NCBI RefSeq assembly: GCF_028389875.1
Contig: NC_084663.1
Span: 166,615,801-166,679,800, forward strand
DNA: 64,000 bases
From: Rhea pennata
Lineage: Eukaryota; Chordata; Aves; Rheiformes; Rheidae
Direction: 5' to 3'
The notes under the pieces were generated by a model. It ran no database searches. It saw nothing but the letters and a program-made list of their open reading frames with translations, and was not told the origin of the DNA. The position numbers and the translations under genes were made by a program. Of this stretch, positions 24,906 to 37,800 are shown piece by piece; the stretch's first letter is position 1; every line of letters begins with the position of its first letter.

Positions 24906-27900
24906 TAACAAGGAAAGCAGTAATTTCTTAGGAGTCCTAGATGGTGCAAGTTTAAGGGTCAAGACCTGCCATTCCTTATGGGTTCTGCATACCAAGTGTT
25001 TTGGCAGCTGGAATAATTGATCAGTCAACATGATCCCGTCTGCTCATCAGTCTTCTACTGTTTACTCACTACTCACTACAGCATATAAGTATACTGTGTT
25101 CTGTCTTACTAACTATATTGAAGATATAGGAATTCAACAGGGAAGATGGCACGTTGGCAGCCTCATCAAGCAAGCTACCTGAGTCAAAAATATCTGTTTC
25201 TTTTTTCAGATTTCATTGTGCATTTATCAACTCAAAGGCAAAAACATGCAAACAAACAAGCAAACAAAACAAAAAAAAAGTGAAGCTTTAGTCAATCTAT
25301 AGAAAATAGAACAGCTAACACAAAAGGTCTAGAACTAGTCCCTTTAAGAAATTACATGATATGTTCATACTAAATACAGGGATATGTTTTAATTGAAATA
25401 GATCTACAATATCACCATCACAAAACTTCTGAGAGAAATAATAAGAACATTAGAAAATTCATAGTGCTTCAGACCAATGGTCTTCTTCTGTATTTCTCCA
25501 AACGTCTCTTTCCCCAAAATCTGGTGAATAGCTATTTATTTCTATATCTTTAGCTCACCTCTTTCTTTCATTTTTTATAAGATAAATGAGTACTGAAAAT
25601 GCTATCTGACAACATATTTAAACTATAAATATCAATTTTAGTCCGAGGTCAAGTTTAAAAATCTGTGTTGTCAAATGCTACTAATTACATATATATAAGC
25701 AATGCTAAAAAGTTTTAACAAAGCACAAAAGTCAAAGAGCTGAGTTAGCCATGTTTATCATAATTACATTATTTCTAGACAGCTCGTCAAAGATTGCCTG
25801 GGGAATTTACTGCAATTCTATTTGACTTTGAAAATCTAAGAAATTCAAAAGAAAAAGAAAAAGCATGTAGTTATTCTGAAAAGTTCTGAAAATACCACTT
25901 TTTAAAAAAATAAATAGTATAGCATTTTTGATGTGCATGTGAAAGAGTTTCGTATTTGAATTGTCCACTACATCTAAATGCACAAAACTAATAATTCTCT
26001 TCTTTATTGTCTTTTTTTGTCAGTGAAGTCATTTGATGACAGGATGGCAGATGATCTATGATGATGTTTTAACACTGGTAGTTAGAGATGCCAAGAACTA
26101 GATTTGCTGGGGTAGTTTCTTTAAGAATACACATAGATGAAGAGCTATCGTTAAGCAGTGCATATGAATACTGAAGGTGTGTGTATGTCAGCACTCTGGC
26201 TCAGAGAAGTACAATTTTAAGGGAAGTTCCCAAAACATCCTCTCTCACTATGATAGTGCTAGATCCCTTTGAGATGAAGTTGAAGAGAGAGTTGTGCTTC
26301 AGCCTGGATCTCATCATCAGGGCAGATCAGGTAACTGGTTCTTTGGGTAACTTTGAATCTTTCAGACTGTGAAGCAGAACAACGAATCCAAAATAAAAGC
26401 CCCAGATCACATGTACTGAAGATATAGGAGCCTTGTATCAAAATTCTTTGACCTGCTTCTGCTGTACCAAATTAATTGTTAATATAGACACAGCCTGAGA
26501 GTACTCTGCCTTCCACTCAAGAAGGCTATACTCCTCTCTGTCTCCATTTCATTCACTTTTTTTTTTCTACCACATGTGTATTTCCCAACTGCAGATGACA
26601 AGCTGTTGAAGATAGACAACTTTCTAGTATTTCATTTCAATCATTCCTTATTGTTTCTGAGAGATAAAATTAAGTATCATCATCATAATGAATAGCAATG
26701 AATACATAATTAATATTAATGGTAAAAGGAGAATATGGATTATAAAATATACTAATTATATGTTTTGATAATTTTTAAATTTGTATGTGTTTATCAATCA
26801 AAAGTTCTATATTTACTCAATAGAAACAAGATATGCTTGTTTGACTGAAAAAAAAGTCTGCTAAGTTAATTCAGATTTTCAGAAAAAATATATACACTGG
26901 GCAGAGAATTTATGGTAACTAGAATACTGACAACAAACTAATGTTCTAGAAGATGTGGTTTGTTGCATTATCTTTAAGAGCAGGAGCATGATTTATGATA
27001 TGAACAAAAGTTGGAGTTCAAGATTTTCTATACGATCTACTATTACAATCTGACATTTTAATGGAAGGTATTTGCGTTGTCTACATATTCCAAAGAAAAG
27101 CAAACATTTTCAAATACATCTTTACTTTTATGTTTCTGAAATCTACCAAGCTTGTATTTTATGTAATGCTACATTACTTCATATCAGTTTTTGCATACAG
27201 TACTAATCATTTTCATCAAATTACTTGAAATTGGTGCATTTAAATAGAATTTTCACTTCAGTGTTTCTTTTTCTGTTTCTTTCACAGTGCAAGACAGGCA
27301 CTAGAAGGAAATAGTTCAATGTGCACAAGGATTAAGAATCTATAATTGAACTTTCCTTTAAACTATAAAAAGTTATTTGAAGAGTCTAACTTTTATACTG
27401 TAATAAGATTGTTTATTGATTGGTTTTACTAATTCACAAGAATAATAATGAGTCTCATCTTTCTCACTCTCCTTCGCTCCCTTTTTAATTGTCACCATAA
27501 TTTAACAAGATGTTATGCTGTCAGAATTTAATTAAGTCTCTCAACAATGCCATCTGGTGGGGTTAAGACCAAATTATTTAGAACTTGAATCTTTTGACAA
27601 CAGAGAGGAATTATATTTGGCAATCTCTTTAAAGGAAAAGCCAAAATAAATAAACACAATTTGCTCAGTGGGCTTCACTAGTTGACCAGTACAAATTACT
27701 GAATTAAGATGTACTAAAATTTGTATTTCTTTAGATCCTCCAGACCAGCTAATTGTATGCATAGCTACTGCCTAGACTGTTGTTGTTACCTTTCTGTAGT
27801 ACGACATCCATCGTACCTTCTACTTACTGCAGGAGAAGACACTCCAACGTTCTTGTCTTTGCTCACGTACTGCAGCTCTGTGATGTTTAGGTGGCTGATA

Positions 27901-30109
27901 CATGGGGATATTTTAAGGGCTGTGTTGGTGCAGCTACATAGTCAATTAACTTTTCAGGTCTTCCTGGGTTTGTGGGCTCCTGAACATTCCCCACATATAT
28001 TTTAATTTCTCATAAGTTGTCTTCTGCAGTAAATTTTAAAAGCCGTCAGAGTTGAGTCCCTCTGTTCTATATAGTTCTCCAACATGGTTTTGCAGATCTT
28101 GCTCTCTAAACAATCCTTCATATCAGGTACTAATGTATACCCTTAGAGTGACACTACTTAAGTACTGCTTCTTAGGGCACAGCTTCCACTCTTTGGATTC
28201 TTTGCAGTACCCCTGCTCCTCCAGCCCAGTATTTGCTATTATAGGTGCCATAGATGTCCCATATGGGACCCAGAGACGGCCAAAGTTATATGTTATGTAA
28301 ACTGGATGCAGTCAGTCCAGGCAGACTGAATAAGTGCAGAACCAAAATGATCTGCAATAATTGGAAAACTGCAGAGATTATTCCAGAGAGGAGAATACTG
28401 TACTGTAGATGTAACCTGAAAAACTCCTATTTCACATCTGCTAAAGAATATAATGGCACCAATTTCAGATATAAAATCTATTAAAAAAAGGGAAATTGGT
28501 CTTAGAAGAAAAAAAAGGGATATAATTTAAACAAGAATACTTCCATTATTCAAAGTGGAGATAAAAAAGGCTTATGAGGCAATTGCTCAAGCTTTAAGTC
28601 TTGCAGAAGAGAAAAAGTGAGTAGTCAAGGTAGCTAAATGTGTATTAACATTCACTATTTCCCCTTGGTTCAAAGATGTGAAAAGTAGAAAGTGCTGAGA
28701 CTATACTTTCAGGAACTGAAGTATTTAGCAAAAATATATTAAGCCCCCCCTCCAACCTTTTTATATCTCTTGCCTCAGCTTGCTGGGAGAGACTTTGGTT
28801 CCTTCAATCAGTTGAAGAATAGTGGGGGACAGAGTAAGTGGTGAGATCTGTGGTGCATACAACAGCTGATTCTTGACCGTGTTCCTGTAATGGTAATAAA
28901 AATATAAAGAGGAAGAAATGAGTAAACTCTGTGTTATCTAAACCAGCAATAGGTAACTGTTGAAACTTGCCTAGTAGTGGTGTAGTAGCCTTCAACTACT
29001 CCTTGGCATGGAAGTGTTATCTCGAAGGAGAAAACAGGGTATTAACAAAGTGAGCATGAGCCAAACATGAAGACCTGGAATGTAGATCAGGCAGCCATGA
29101 GCAAAACAGTCTGAAAGTTGTTGGAAGTTGTCTAAGAAAATCCCCATGTTGTTAGATCACAGAAATTAAAGTGCTGAAAAAGAGTGCAGGCCATCAAAAT
29201 GCCTTGCTCTCAAAATGCTGAGCAGATTCTAAAGCTTACAGATAAAACAAATGCTGACACCACATGGGAATGTCTGGATCCCCTCAGGGAAGGTCTTTTA
29301 AAATGTGGAGAAGTGACAGGAAGTGATTGGAAAATAGAGTGTAGTTTAAAAATTTCATTGAACAAAGTTTAATTAGGGTGTAATAAAAATCTGTAGCAGT
29401 GGAGAATAACTTATCTTTGCCTATGGAAAACTTTTTGCTGACATCAGTTAAGAAGGAGCTAACTTGCATGTCTAAAGTACAGAATTTGCTCTGTAAGAGC
29501 ATATTTGAAATGCATTGCCCATTACTCCTGCCCTTGAGAATAAAATAAGTCTGAAGTTCCAGGAGAGTTATGGTAGGAGCCTAACTTGGCTAGGCTGTTA
29601 AAAGGTATCTGTCTAAAACTTTTCTTGCTTTGGTAAGCAACCTCAAAAGACCAAACATATTTTAGGTAAGGAAAAAAAAGTTTCCTATAAAATAAAACAA
29701 GTAACTTTAAAAAGTAGAAGAAACTCTGAGTCAGAGGGAGGAGACAAGAATAAACAAAAAAGGAGATAAAACAAATCTCCTCTTGCCTCTTGTGTCCTTG
29801 CAGGCTGATCTTTTGCTCTAAACTGATTTCATCCTGGCAACAAAGTTTCTTTTTTGTGTCCCTTCTATTTCCTATGAATTCTTTTTTCCCTTTCTGATAC
29901 TTCGAGCTTTTTTCTTTGTTGAGTTGCACACCTTTTTCTGCTAAACTTAGGTATGCTATCTTACTCTCTCCTCCCTGCTCCAAGATTATCTTCTAGATAT
30001 TTTCCCCCCTCTGGCATTCGGAGTTGTTTCTGTTTCTCCCAGACAACTTATATGACAAAGTGCAGCAGACAGGAATTACTTGTTGCCCAGATTTTCCTTT
30101 TTAAGGATG

Positions 30110-30143
<34 letters not shown>

Positions 30144-30429
30144 TGTCAGCACAAACAAAACATTTCATCTTGCAAAAACTAAAGAAAGGTGTATTGCATA
30201 ACAGAGTCTTTTTTTTTTTTTTTTTTTTAACCCAGTTACATTAAATTGAGAAGCACAGCAAAAAGGGCTGGTAAACAGGAACCCTGTAATTAGCACAGCA
30301 GTTGCTTGTTGCTCACAGAAAGTGATAAGCTTCGACTTCTGTTTGCTCCTGATCAAGGAAGATCTACATCTGCAACCACTTTCTGCATAGTGAGTGTCTA
30401 GGTCCTATGCAACCATAGCTGGGGAGTAC
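24906..30429. other. Intergenic desert with a TG repeat
   Basis: Contains (TG)14 at 30113-30140 and a T run of about 20 at 30209-30228. The segment 27720-28330 is slightly GC-richer but unclassified. The longest frame of the whole window (153 codons, minus strand, 29522-29983) is Lys/Phe-rich with no domain that I recognise and is best taken as chance. Confidence 0.5.
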
Positions 30430-31149
30430 TTATTTGATTGTTGCTTTGAATGACTACAACCAAGGACAGCAGAAGGCATTAACAGTCATATTCTCAGGGC
30501 AGAGGGCCTGTAGACACTGTTTAAGATCGTATAGGACAACTGAAGATGGTGCAACATCAGTGGTTGGAACACAGTCCAGGGTGGTCCCAAACAGTGTGAC
30601 CTCCAAAAGCAGATCACAGTGCTTTACCCTCTGAGACATGGTATTCTGAGGCTAGAGTGTGCAGGTGCTCAGCCCACCCTCTTGGACTGTGACCATGCAG
30701 GTGAACTCCGGCTAAGCACTGAGCCCCTGGGCAAAGTGATTGCAAGAAAGGCAAATAGTCTACACATCATTAGTGAGGGATGGTTAATGAGCTCTTTGCA
30801 GAGACCCTGCAGAGGCAATAGCCTGAACCCTGCTTCACTAGGGAGAGAGAGCTATGACTGTGCTTGACTGAGTAAAGCTTGGAGCCCAGGACCCTATGTT
30901 AGTGCAGGCTGGAAGTAGGGGTCCTTGGGCAACTGGAAGAAGTCTTTTCTTCCTTGTGCATATGTGCTCTTAAAGAAGTGTTATTAGGTCCTCCCATATC
31001 AGCTCTCATCTGACAGCTGAGAGAGGAGAATTCTCACCAGGAAACACACTTGAGCCAGCAGAGCCAATCTACACATTAGCACCAAGAAAGGGCTAGTATT
31101 GGTGGAAACGTCTTTCTAGGGGGTAGGGAGGCACCATCTGCTAAGCAGT
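30430..31149. other. GC-richer segment directly upstream of a CR1 relic
   Basis: Composition and continuity with the CR1 piece starting near 31150 suggest that this may be its 5' region, but no ORF1 motif could be read here. It contains mid-length frames on both strands (for example 30434-30634 and 30619-30867), none recognised. Confidence 0.3.
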
Positions 31150-32190
31150 TGGCTGTCTAACAAGATTTGATTTTTTTTTTTTTTCATGGTCTTGTATCCA
31201 GGATCCGTGGAGAAACTTCTGAGGCCTTGAACTAGTACCCCTTGCTACTTATCCATGTGGGCACCAGTGATACAATCAACTTTAAGCATATCAAGACTCA
31301 CCAAAGAATTCTGGATGTAAAGGAGGAGGTCAAGGGAAAACAGGTTGTGGATTTCTTTGCTTCTGCCAATCAAGGGAAAAGACTCAAGTAGGCACAGATG
31401 CAGCCTGCAAGTTAACATCTGATTTTGCAGTTTATGTCACATCCCAGGTTTTTGGCCTGAAGACCTTTGAGGAATAAGAACTGCTAGAGAAAGGCAGGAT
31501 CTACCTGAAAAAAAAGTGGATATCTTTGCCAACCTTTTAAGGAAAGCTTCAAACTAAGCTTGTTGAGGTGTAGGAAGTAAAAGTTGAAGAGCAGTGAGGA
31601 GGCATGATGGGCAAGACTCTCTCACTTCCCATCAGAAAACAGAATGACTAGGTTCCCTTCTTGAGTGCCTTTACACAGACAAAAGCACCATGGTAAAAAA
31701 ACAGGAGGAATTTAAAAGTCCATGGGTAGATTCAAGGTACGGTCTCAGTGAGATTACAGAGATGTGGAGATAGGTTTCATGACTGGAATGCTGTTTTGGA
31801 TCCATGTACTTTGGAAAGGACAAGCCAGGAAGCAGAAGGAGGAAGAGTAGGAATTGCATTCTGAACACAGAAAAGACTCAAAATACATGGAGCTCTGCAT
31901 GGGAATGGCTGGTTAAGGAGCTGAGAGAGTTAGTTAAGGCTAAGAGGAGACACCAAGAATGACCTCATGGTCAGGTGTCTGCTACATACTTTCTGGTCAA
32001 TAAAGAAGTAGATAAAGGCTTCTTTAGACAATAGGGAAACGCATCAAAATTACAAGTCCAAATCTGGTGGAAGACTTTAACCACACCAATATTTGGTTGA
32101 AGGGCAACACATCTTGAAATTAACCCTGCTTACAGCGGGATTTAGAGCAGCCTCCAGAGCTCCCTTCCAACCTGCATTATTTTGTGAGTG
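31150..32190 (+). mobile_element. CR1 LINE relic with ORF1 esterase, endonuclease and 3'-tail pieces; RT region deleted
   Basis: ORF1 of CR1 carries an SGNH-type esterase. A relic reads LLLIHVGTSDT (31242-31274, against family L-I-H-V-G-T-N-D) and later KVDIFANLLRKASN followed by a stop (31513-31556), like the family's ORF1 end. Endonuclease pieces follow: ATYFLVNKEVDKGFFRQ (31981-32031, against YYRPPDQ-EEVDEAF-RQ) and NLVEDFNHTNIWLKGNT (32061-32111, against GDFNHPDICW). At once afterwards comes the CR1 3' tail, CCAGAGCTCCCTTCCAACC (near 32152-32170) with ATTATTTTGTGA. The whole reverse-transcriptase segment, over a kilobase in a full element, is missing between the last two pieces. Frames are broken throughout, so the copy is old. 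Confidence 0.75.
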
Positions 32191-34296
32191 TGCACCCCGT
32201 TAAAGAACAAGTGAAGGACATGAGGGAGCCTTGCCAAAGAAGGGGAGGCTGCTTCTTTCTGTTGGGAGCAACTGAATGGGAAGGGAAAGTTCAAGAGGCA
32301 ACGGCTGGGAGAAGGCAGAAGTAACAGACATACAGTGGATGAGGCTGCTACCTGCATCCCAAACAAAATCTGCTGAGAGGATTAGCGAGCAGTCACAGGC
32401 TTCAGTGGTGTCGGAGAGGAAAACTTCATAGGGCCAGAAGAGGATCTGCAGAGTTTGCTACTTCCATGGAAGTTGCCCTTTTCATTGACATCAAACCTGA
32501 AAAGAAGAAATTACTTGAAATGACACTTCAAATAGGGAAGAGTCTTGCTATGTTTTAGATAAGAGTTTTGAATTGTTTTCCTTTTTTAAAAATGAATTAT
32601 ACAAGTTTAACTTATAATAAATCATTATATTTATTATAATAAAATTATAGTACAATAGATTTACTTTTTCATGTTTTTTTTTTTTTTTTTTTTTTAATTA
32701 AGAATGTCAGGCTTATGGCTCTGAATGAGTTGGGGTCTGATCTCATATGCTGTGGTTCGTCAAAAGAGAAAATCCCTCAGAAGAAGAAACTTCAGCAAAA
32801 CTGCACTGCAAGCTAAGTGAAATATATTGTATAATGGACTGTACATGAAAAAATAGCTCTATTTGGATGTTTTTAAAGTGTCTTTGATATTAAAAGTTAG
32901 AGAGTAAAGACATGCTGCAGAAAAGCAGTTCCTGCTGAAGAGGTGACTGAATTTTGTAAGCTGTCAAAAATGAAATAAGCTAAAATCAGGAAATATTTTA
33001 TTTCTCAGGTGTTAATTATTTTTCCTCTTAAGTGACTGAAAGAAAATGTGACCACTAGAGGGCAGAGGTGGCTAGCTTTTTAAACATATCAAGACTAATT
33101 ATTTTTAAAAGTACTCTTCTTGTAACAAGTTAGCAATTTTGGACTGGTAATGAGCTCCTGAGCTAGCTTAAGACTATGAAAGAATGAAAGACAGTTTAAG
33201 TTCAAAGATTTATTTGAGTGTCGTTAGGGTACAGATGTCAAAATAATTTAAAATAATTATAAAATTACTGATGACATATGCAATCAGTAAAGGAACAAGT
33301 TGGTGAGAAGAAACAATTTGAACATGATAGGAAATCTGAAATCAATTCTGAAAGGAAGGGAGAAAGTTAATCTAATGGGAAAAATGGCAGGTGATGTTTC
33401 CTTATGTCCCATGTTCCATGCCCCCTGAAGAAATTTGTGTTGCTTCAGATTTTTGTACTTACTGAAAAAAATACTGTGGATTAAATCGAATATTTTTATT
33501 TATGGGTTATTTCATAGCTTGTCAATAGGACTTATCCATGATTATTGCATTTATGTAACTTCGTTTTCCAAATACCTTAAGCTGATTTTAATGTGTATAA
33601 ATGCAATCATTCTTACACAAAACTAAATATAGAAAAACTGATTTACAGCTTATTTAAATGTTTCCAAGGTAATAAAGTAAATATTAGTATTTCAAGAATG
33701 TAACATTTAGGATTTTTATCTTCTACTTACAAGCATCAGCTCCATATGTCCAAGTATTTTCCACAGTGTTTTGTTGGTTTTGCTAAATTTTCTCAGGTGC
33801 TAGACTGGGAAGAACATAATCTTTTAATTATTAAAAAAAAATTTCTTTTTATCTCGATGATACCTTGTGTAAAGCTTCTAGAATAACATAAGCTGATGCT
33901 ACATTGTGTTTTACCATACTAAATATGTGAATATTTTCTCTACTGTCATACATAGCTAAATAATTTTCAGTACTCAATCATACACATTAAATACACATTA
34001 ATAGGCTGAAATTCAACTTAGTAAACACTGAAATTTAGATGTCCAACATAAATGTCTACAAGTGCGGTACTTATATAGCTTCCCTTTTATAGTCAGTGCA
34101 GAGTTTGAACTCAGTTCAGTTTCCCCCTAAACACAGGATGATAACGGCATGAGAAACATCATAGACCATCTGGGACATCTACATGGGTTTAACAGTGAAG
34201 CTACAAGCTTCACCACCTGGAAGGCACCTGGAGGCCAGATAGGATATGCTAGGACTCCATAGGTATCTAAACAAGCAACAGGACTAGTCCCAGTGT
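32191..34296. other. Intergenic; moderate-GC stretch then AT-rich
   Basis: Positions 32191-32480 stay GC-richer than the surroundings and may be more repeat, but no family is recognisable. A T run of 22 lies at 32674-32695. The rest, to 34296, is AT-rich with nothing recognised. Confidence 0.45.
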
Positions 34297-34800
34297 TAAG
34301 ACCAAAATCCTGTTTATGGGCAAAGGGGAAGCATATCTTATGTATAAGCTAACCCTAGAATTGTTACTGTTAGTATAATAGAAATTTTAAGAATCTCATC
34401 ATTATTAGTCCAGATCTAATCATGATAGAAAAGGACTTAATAGCCGTTATTCTCTCTCTTTCCCTGCTCATCTGTGTCTGAAGGTTGGTGGTTTCCTTCT
34501 GGCAGTGGTGGTGGTATTATGGCAAGCTGTCAGCATCTGGAGTCCTTTGCCAGGCACAATATGATGTCCACACAGACGGTTTCTTCTTCCTCACTCTAAT
34601 ATCCATACAGGAAAATTTTTATATATTTGCTAACATACTTTTAGATCCTCACTCTTTCTTCTCTGATCTGCAGCATGTTACATTTGAATGTGCTATATAT
34701 GATGGGGCCTTTTAGATACGTTAGATACTATTTCTTTGTTCTCTTTGCTACCTCTGACTCCAGTTTTGCCCACCTCCCAATCTGCGTTTCTTTAACTGAC
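34297..34800 (+). repeat. LTR-like repeat, copy A
   Basis: It begins TGTTAAGACCAAAATCCTG and continues TATGGGCAAAGGGGAAGCATA. It shares collinear patches with the repeat at 39315: the opening (CAAAATC-TG, TATGGGCAAA, GGAA-CATATC), then TTTGCCA and AT/GTATGA about 250 bases on, CTTCTTCCTCA about 285-310 bases on, and TAGATCCT about 340-380 bases on. A TG start and terminal-like length suggest an LTR of an endogenous retrovirus-type element. No gag or pol remnant was seen between the copies. The 3' end is uncertain and may reach about 35050. Confidence 0.5.
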
Positions 34801-37800
34801 CTTAGGTGAGTTGTTCATAGCTGTGAGGTCCCCAGGGCCAAGCCTGTGCCCCACCTCTTGTTGCCCCAGGCCTGTGCTCCTCTATACCATGTACTGTGTG
34901 GCCTCTTTCAAGGCCTCTGCTATGGCATCAGGCCTGTCTTTCTCTGCACTACATCATTATGTTAGCTGTAAATATCTCATTCGACATGGGACAACTGCTT
35001 GTTACTGCAACCATATAAAACTGTGGTTGTACCCTACAAAGATAAACATAAAAAAAAAATAGCCACAGATACATAGTAAATTAGATAAATTGTTGTCACA
35101 GCTAAACTCAATAAAACAAAGCTGAGGTTGGTCAAGGAAAGCTCAGCCAGAGCCAGTCTGTCAAGCTTCAGTTCTGAGGCCTTTCAAAAAAAACTTATGG
35201 CCTGTTACTAGTAATGGCCATAACATACTCCAGGGCTGCATGATTACACCAGTCAATGAATACTAGAGAGTTATTCAGCTGAGCTCATTCAGTTGCCTAA
35301 AAATAGGTGTGTATTGCTATTTAAGACGTCCTGGGAGGACCTCTTTGCTCCCAGATGCTGTTGTGGCCGGATGCAAGCTTCTCGTAAGTCCTCCTTCTCA
35401 CCTGCTGCACATGTGTGGGTGCTTTAGATACTCTAGGACATCTCAAAGACTGGACTGACTACTCAGGCAAATGAGTCCAGCCCTTGCTGTCCACTTCAGA
35501 ACAAATTAAATGCTCTTTAGGCTCCTTTGACAGTTCTTCCCCACTGACTGCAGTGGGATTTGAGACACATGAATCGTGTGTAGAGAATTAAATATAGGAA
35601 TCTTAAACTGTGAGTTGTACCATACTTATACTTTTTTTTTTTTACATTTTATTAAAGACACATCTAGTCTAAGTTTTATAAATTACCTTTTGACGAGTAA
35701 TTTCACACTCAGAGGTAACGATGTATTATGTGGCTTTATAACTCCTACTTAAATTCTAGTTTGTGATATAGTCTGAGATATTGTTTAAGCTTCCCCTGCA
35801 GAATTTCCCATATAAGGACACAAATAAGATCTATCCTCCTTACCCTGGTGTTTGCCCTGATGAAACTTGTAGAATTTTATTGTCTTTGATGTTCCCATAT
35901 CTCTGTTAAAATTGGTTGTAGCTTACCAGTGAATTCAAAATATCATCCCGCTCCAAAGGCAATCCTATAGTCGGGAAGGTAGTTACATAAATGCATGCAC
36001 ATACATGGAAAGAATGGGAAAAAGAAAGATCATGATTACATCAATCTAGTTTCCTTGTGCTAAATACAACTGACAAGGATAAGATTTAATGTAACTCATA
36101 CAATAAATTCATTTTTCACACTAATTATTCTTTTCTGTACCTACAACTGTAAGGGTACAACTCTCAGGGCTCTGTTTTCAAATAAAGCTCCAGAAGGACA
36201 CATATAAAATTATGAGGATGCTCCCAACTAAACGGAAGCTTACCTTGACCACCTGATTCTGGATCAAGCAGATGCTCTGTAGCATCTAATTTGAGTGGGA
36301 GCATACTGTGAAATATACCACCAGGATTTGCATACTTACATCATCAGATGGCTTTCAATACACCACATGGTTTATCTTCTCATCTTCATGGTGAAAGGCA
36401 GGATAGCATGCCTAACCAGACCTTTCTGAGCCTTGTTCTCTGCTCCTAACTTTCATTAGATGATCTAGAGCAATCCTCTTACTTTGCTGCATTTCAGTTC
36501 CTCTGGAGAGACAAATCATACCATCGGAAGTGCCTGAAAGAAATGAGTGATTCAGGGTTTGTTTGTTTGTTTGTTTGTTTATTTGTAAAATTGGAACATT
36601 GATGTTACTCTAAATCACAGAAAGTTCCATGGTAAGTAATTCCTTAGTCTACAGTGTTTACCATTAAAAATTCAACTTTTAACAGGAAACAGCACACTAA
36701 TACCAAACTCTTGAGTTTCTCATTTCATTTTGAGGTGTGTGGTGGCAAATGGTGACATTTTGATCACCAGATAGTAATTGATATTCTATTTAGTGATATC
36801 AACAATCATGTCTTTTTTTCAGGCTGTACTTCCCTAGTATTTCTGAGGTTGGTGCACCAAACGTTATAGCAGAGCTGCTTTCACTAACTAAATGACCATC
36901 TGCATCATATTTTTAATTAATAGCTCTACTGATCCAAAATGATTTTCAAAACACATTTTTTTTCTGATGGGTGAATGAACTGAAATTACTAGCCCCTTTG
37001 CCACAATGCATTCTGGCATGAAATGACACACATTGCTACAGCACATCACCCAGAAGATCTGAATCAATGTTTGCCTTATTTTTCACAGACAAGAAAGGTG
37101 AAAGAGAGAGGTTAGCTTTTCAAAGCAAATTCTGTTAAAGGACTTTTCTCTTCAGTGTTTAAAGTAAAAGAGTTTTCATGAAATTGTCACTGGGGATTTT
37201 AAAACAGTACTAGTTTAGTGTAGTTATAGATCTATATTCTGGGATATAGGCTGACATCTCAAATTATCAGCAATATTTTATAAAAAACATGACACTATCT
37301 CCAATCAGGATATGGGATGCATGTTCTGGATATGTGAGAAGAACTAAGTGACTCACAACAAAAAAATGTGTTCACGTATTTATCCAAGACCGTTTTATTC
37401 CAGTTTATTCCAATAATTTCAATTTAACAGTTGTAACAGTGTTCAGGATACATGTATTGTACCCATATAATCATACTTTATTGGGAATAGCCTAGGATTC
37501 TTCATATTAACTAGAAAAGAATGATTTTTGTATATCCGACTTTCATTCTGAGAGCTAATATGCAAAATTATAATCAGTTCTATTTGGGAGAGAACTGGGT
37601 AGCTCATTTCATTTCAAAAGGAAACACTATAGAAGAGTGAAAAGATTTCCTTACACAACTAGCAAAATGTATACACATTTCTTACATTATAGTTAGATTG
37701 ATTTACTAGAACACAACAGATGAGACAAAAATTTTCTATTTTTTTTTCTTGTGGTTTTCCTAGTTACAGGAAATTTTCAATTATTTATCAAATATGGAGT

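Noticed and set aside
29522..29983. 153-codon minus-strand open frame, the longest in the window
   Set aside because: Lys/Phe-rich composition, no domain, no splice or promoter context; lengths like this occur by chance in 64 kb of AT-rich DNA.
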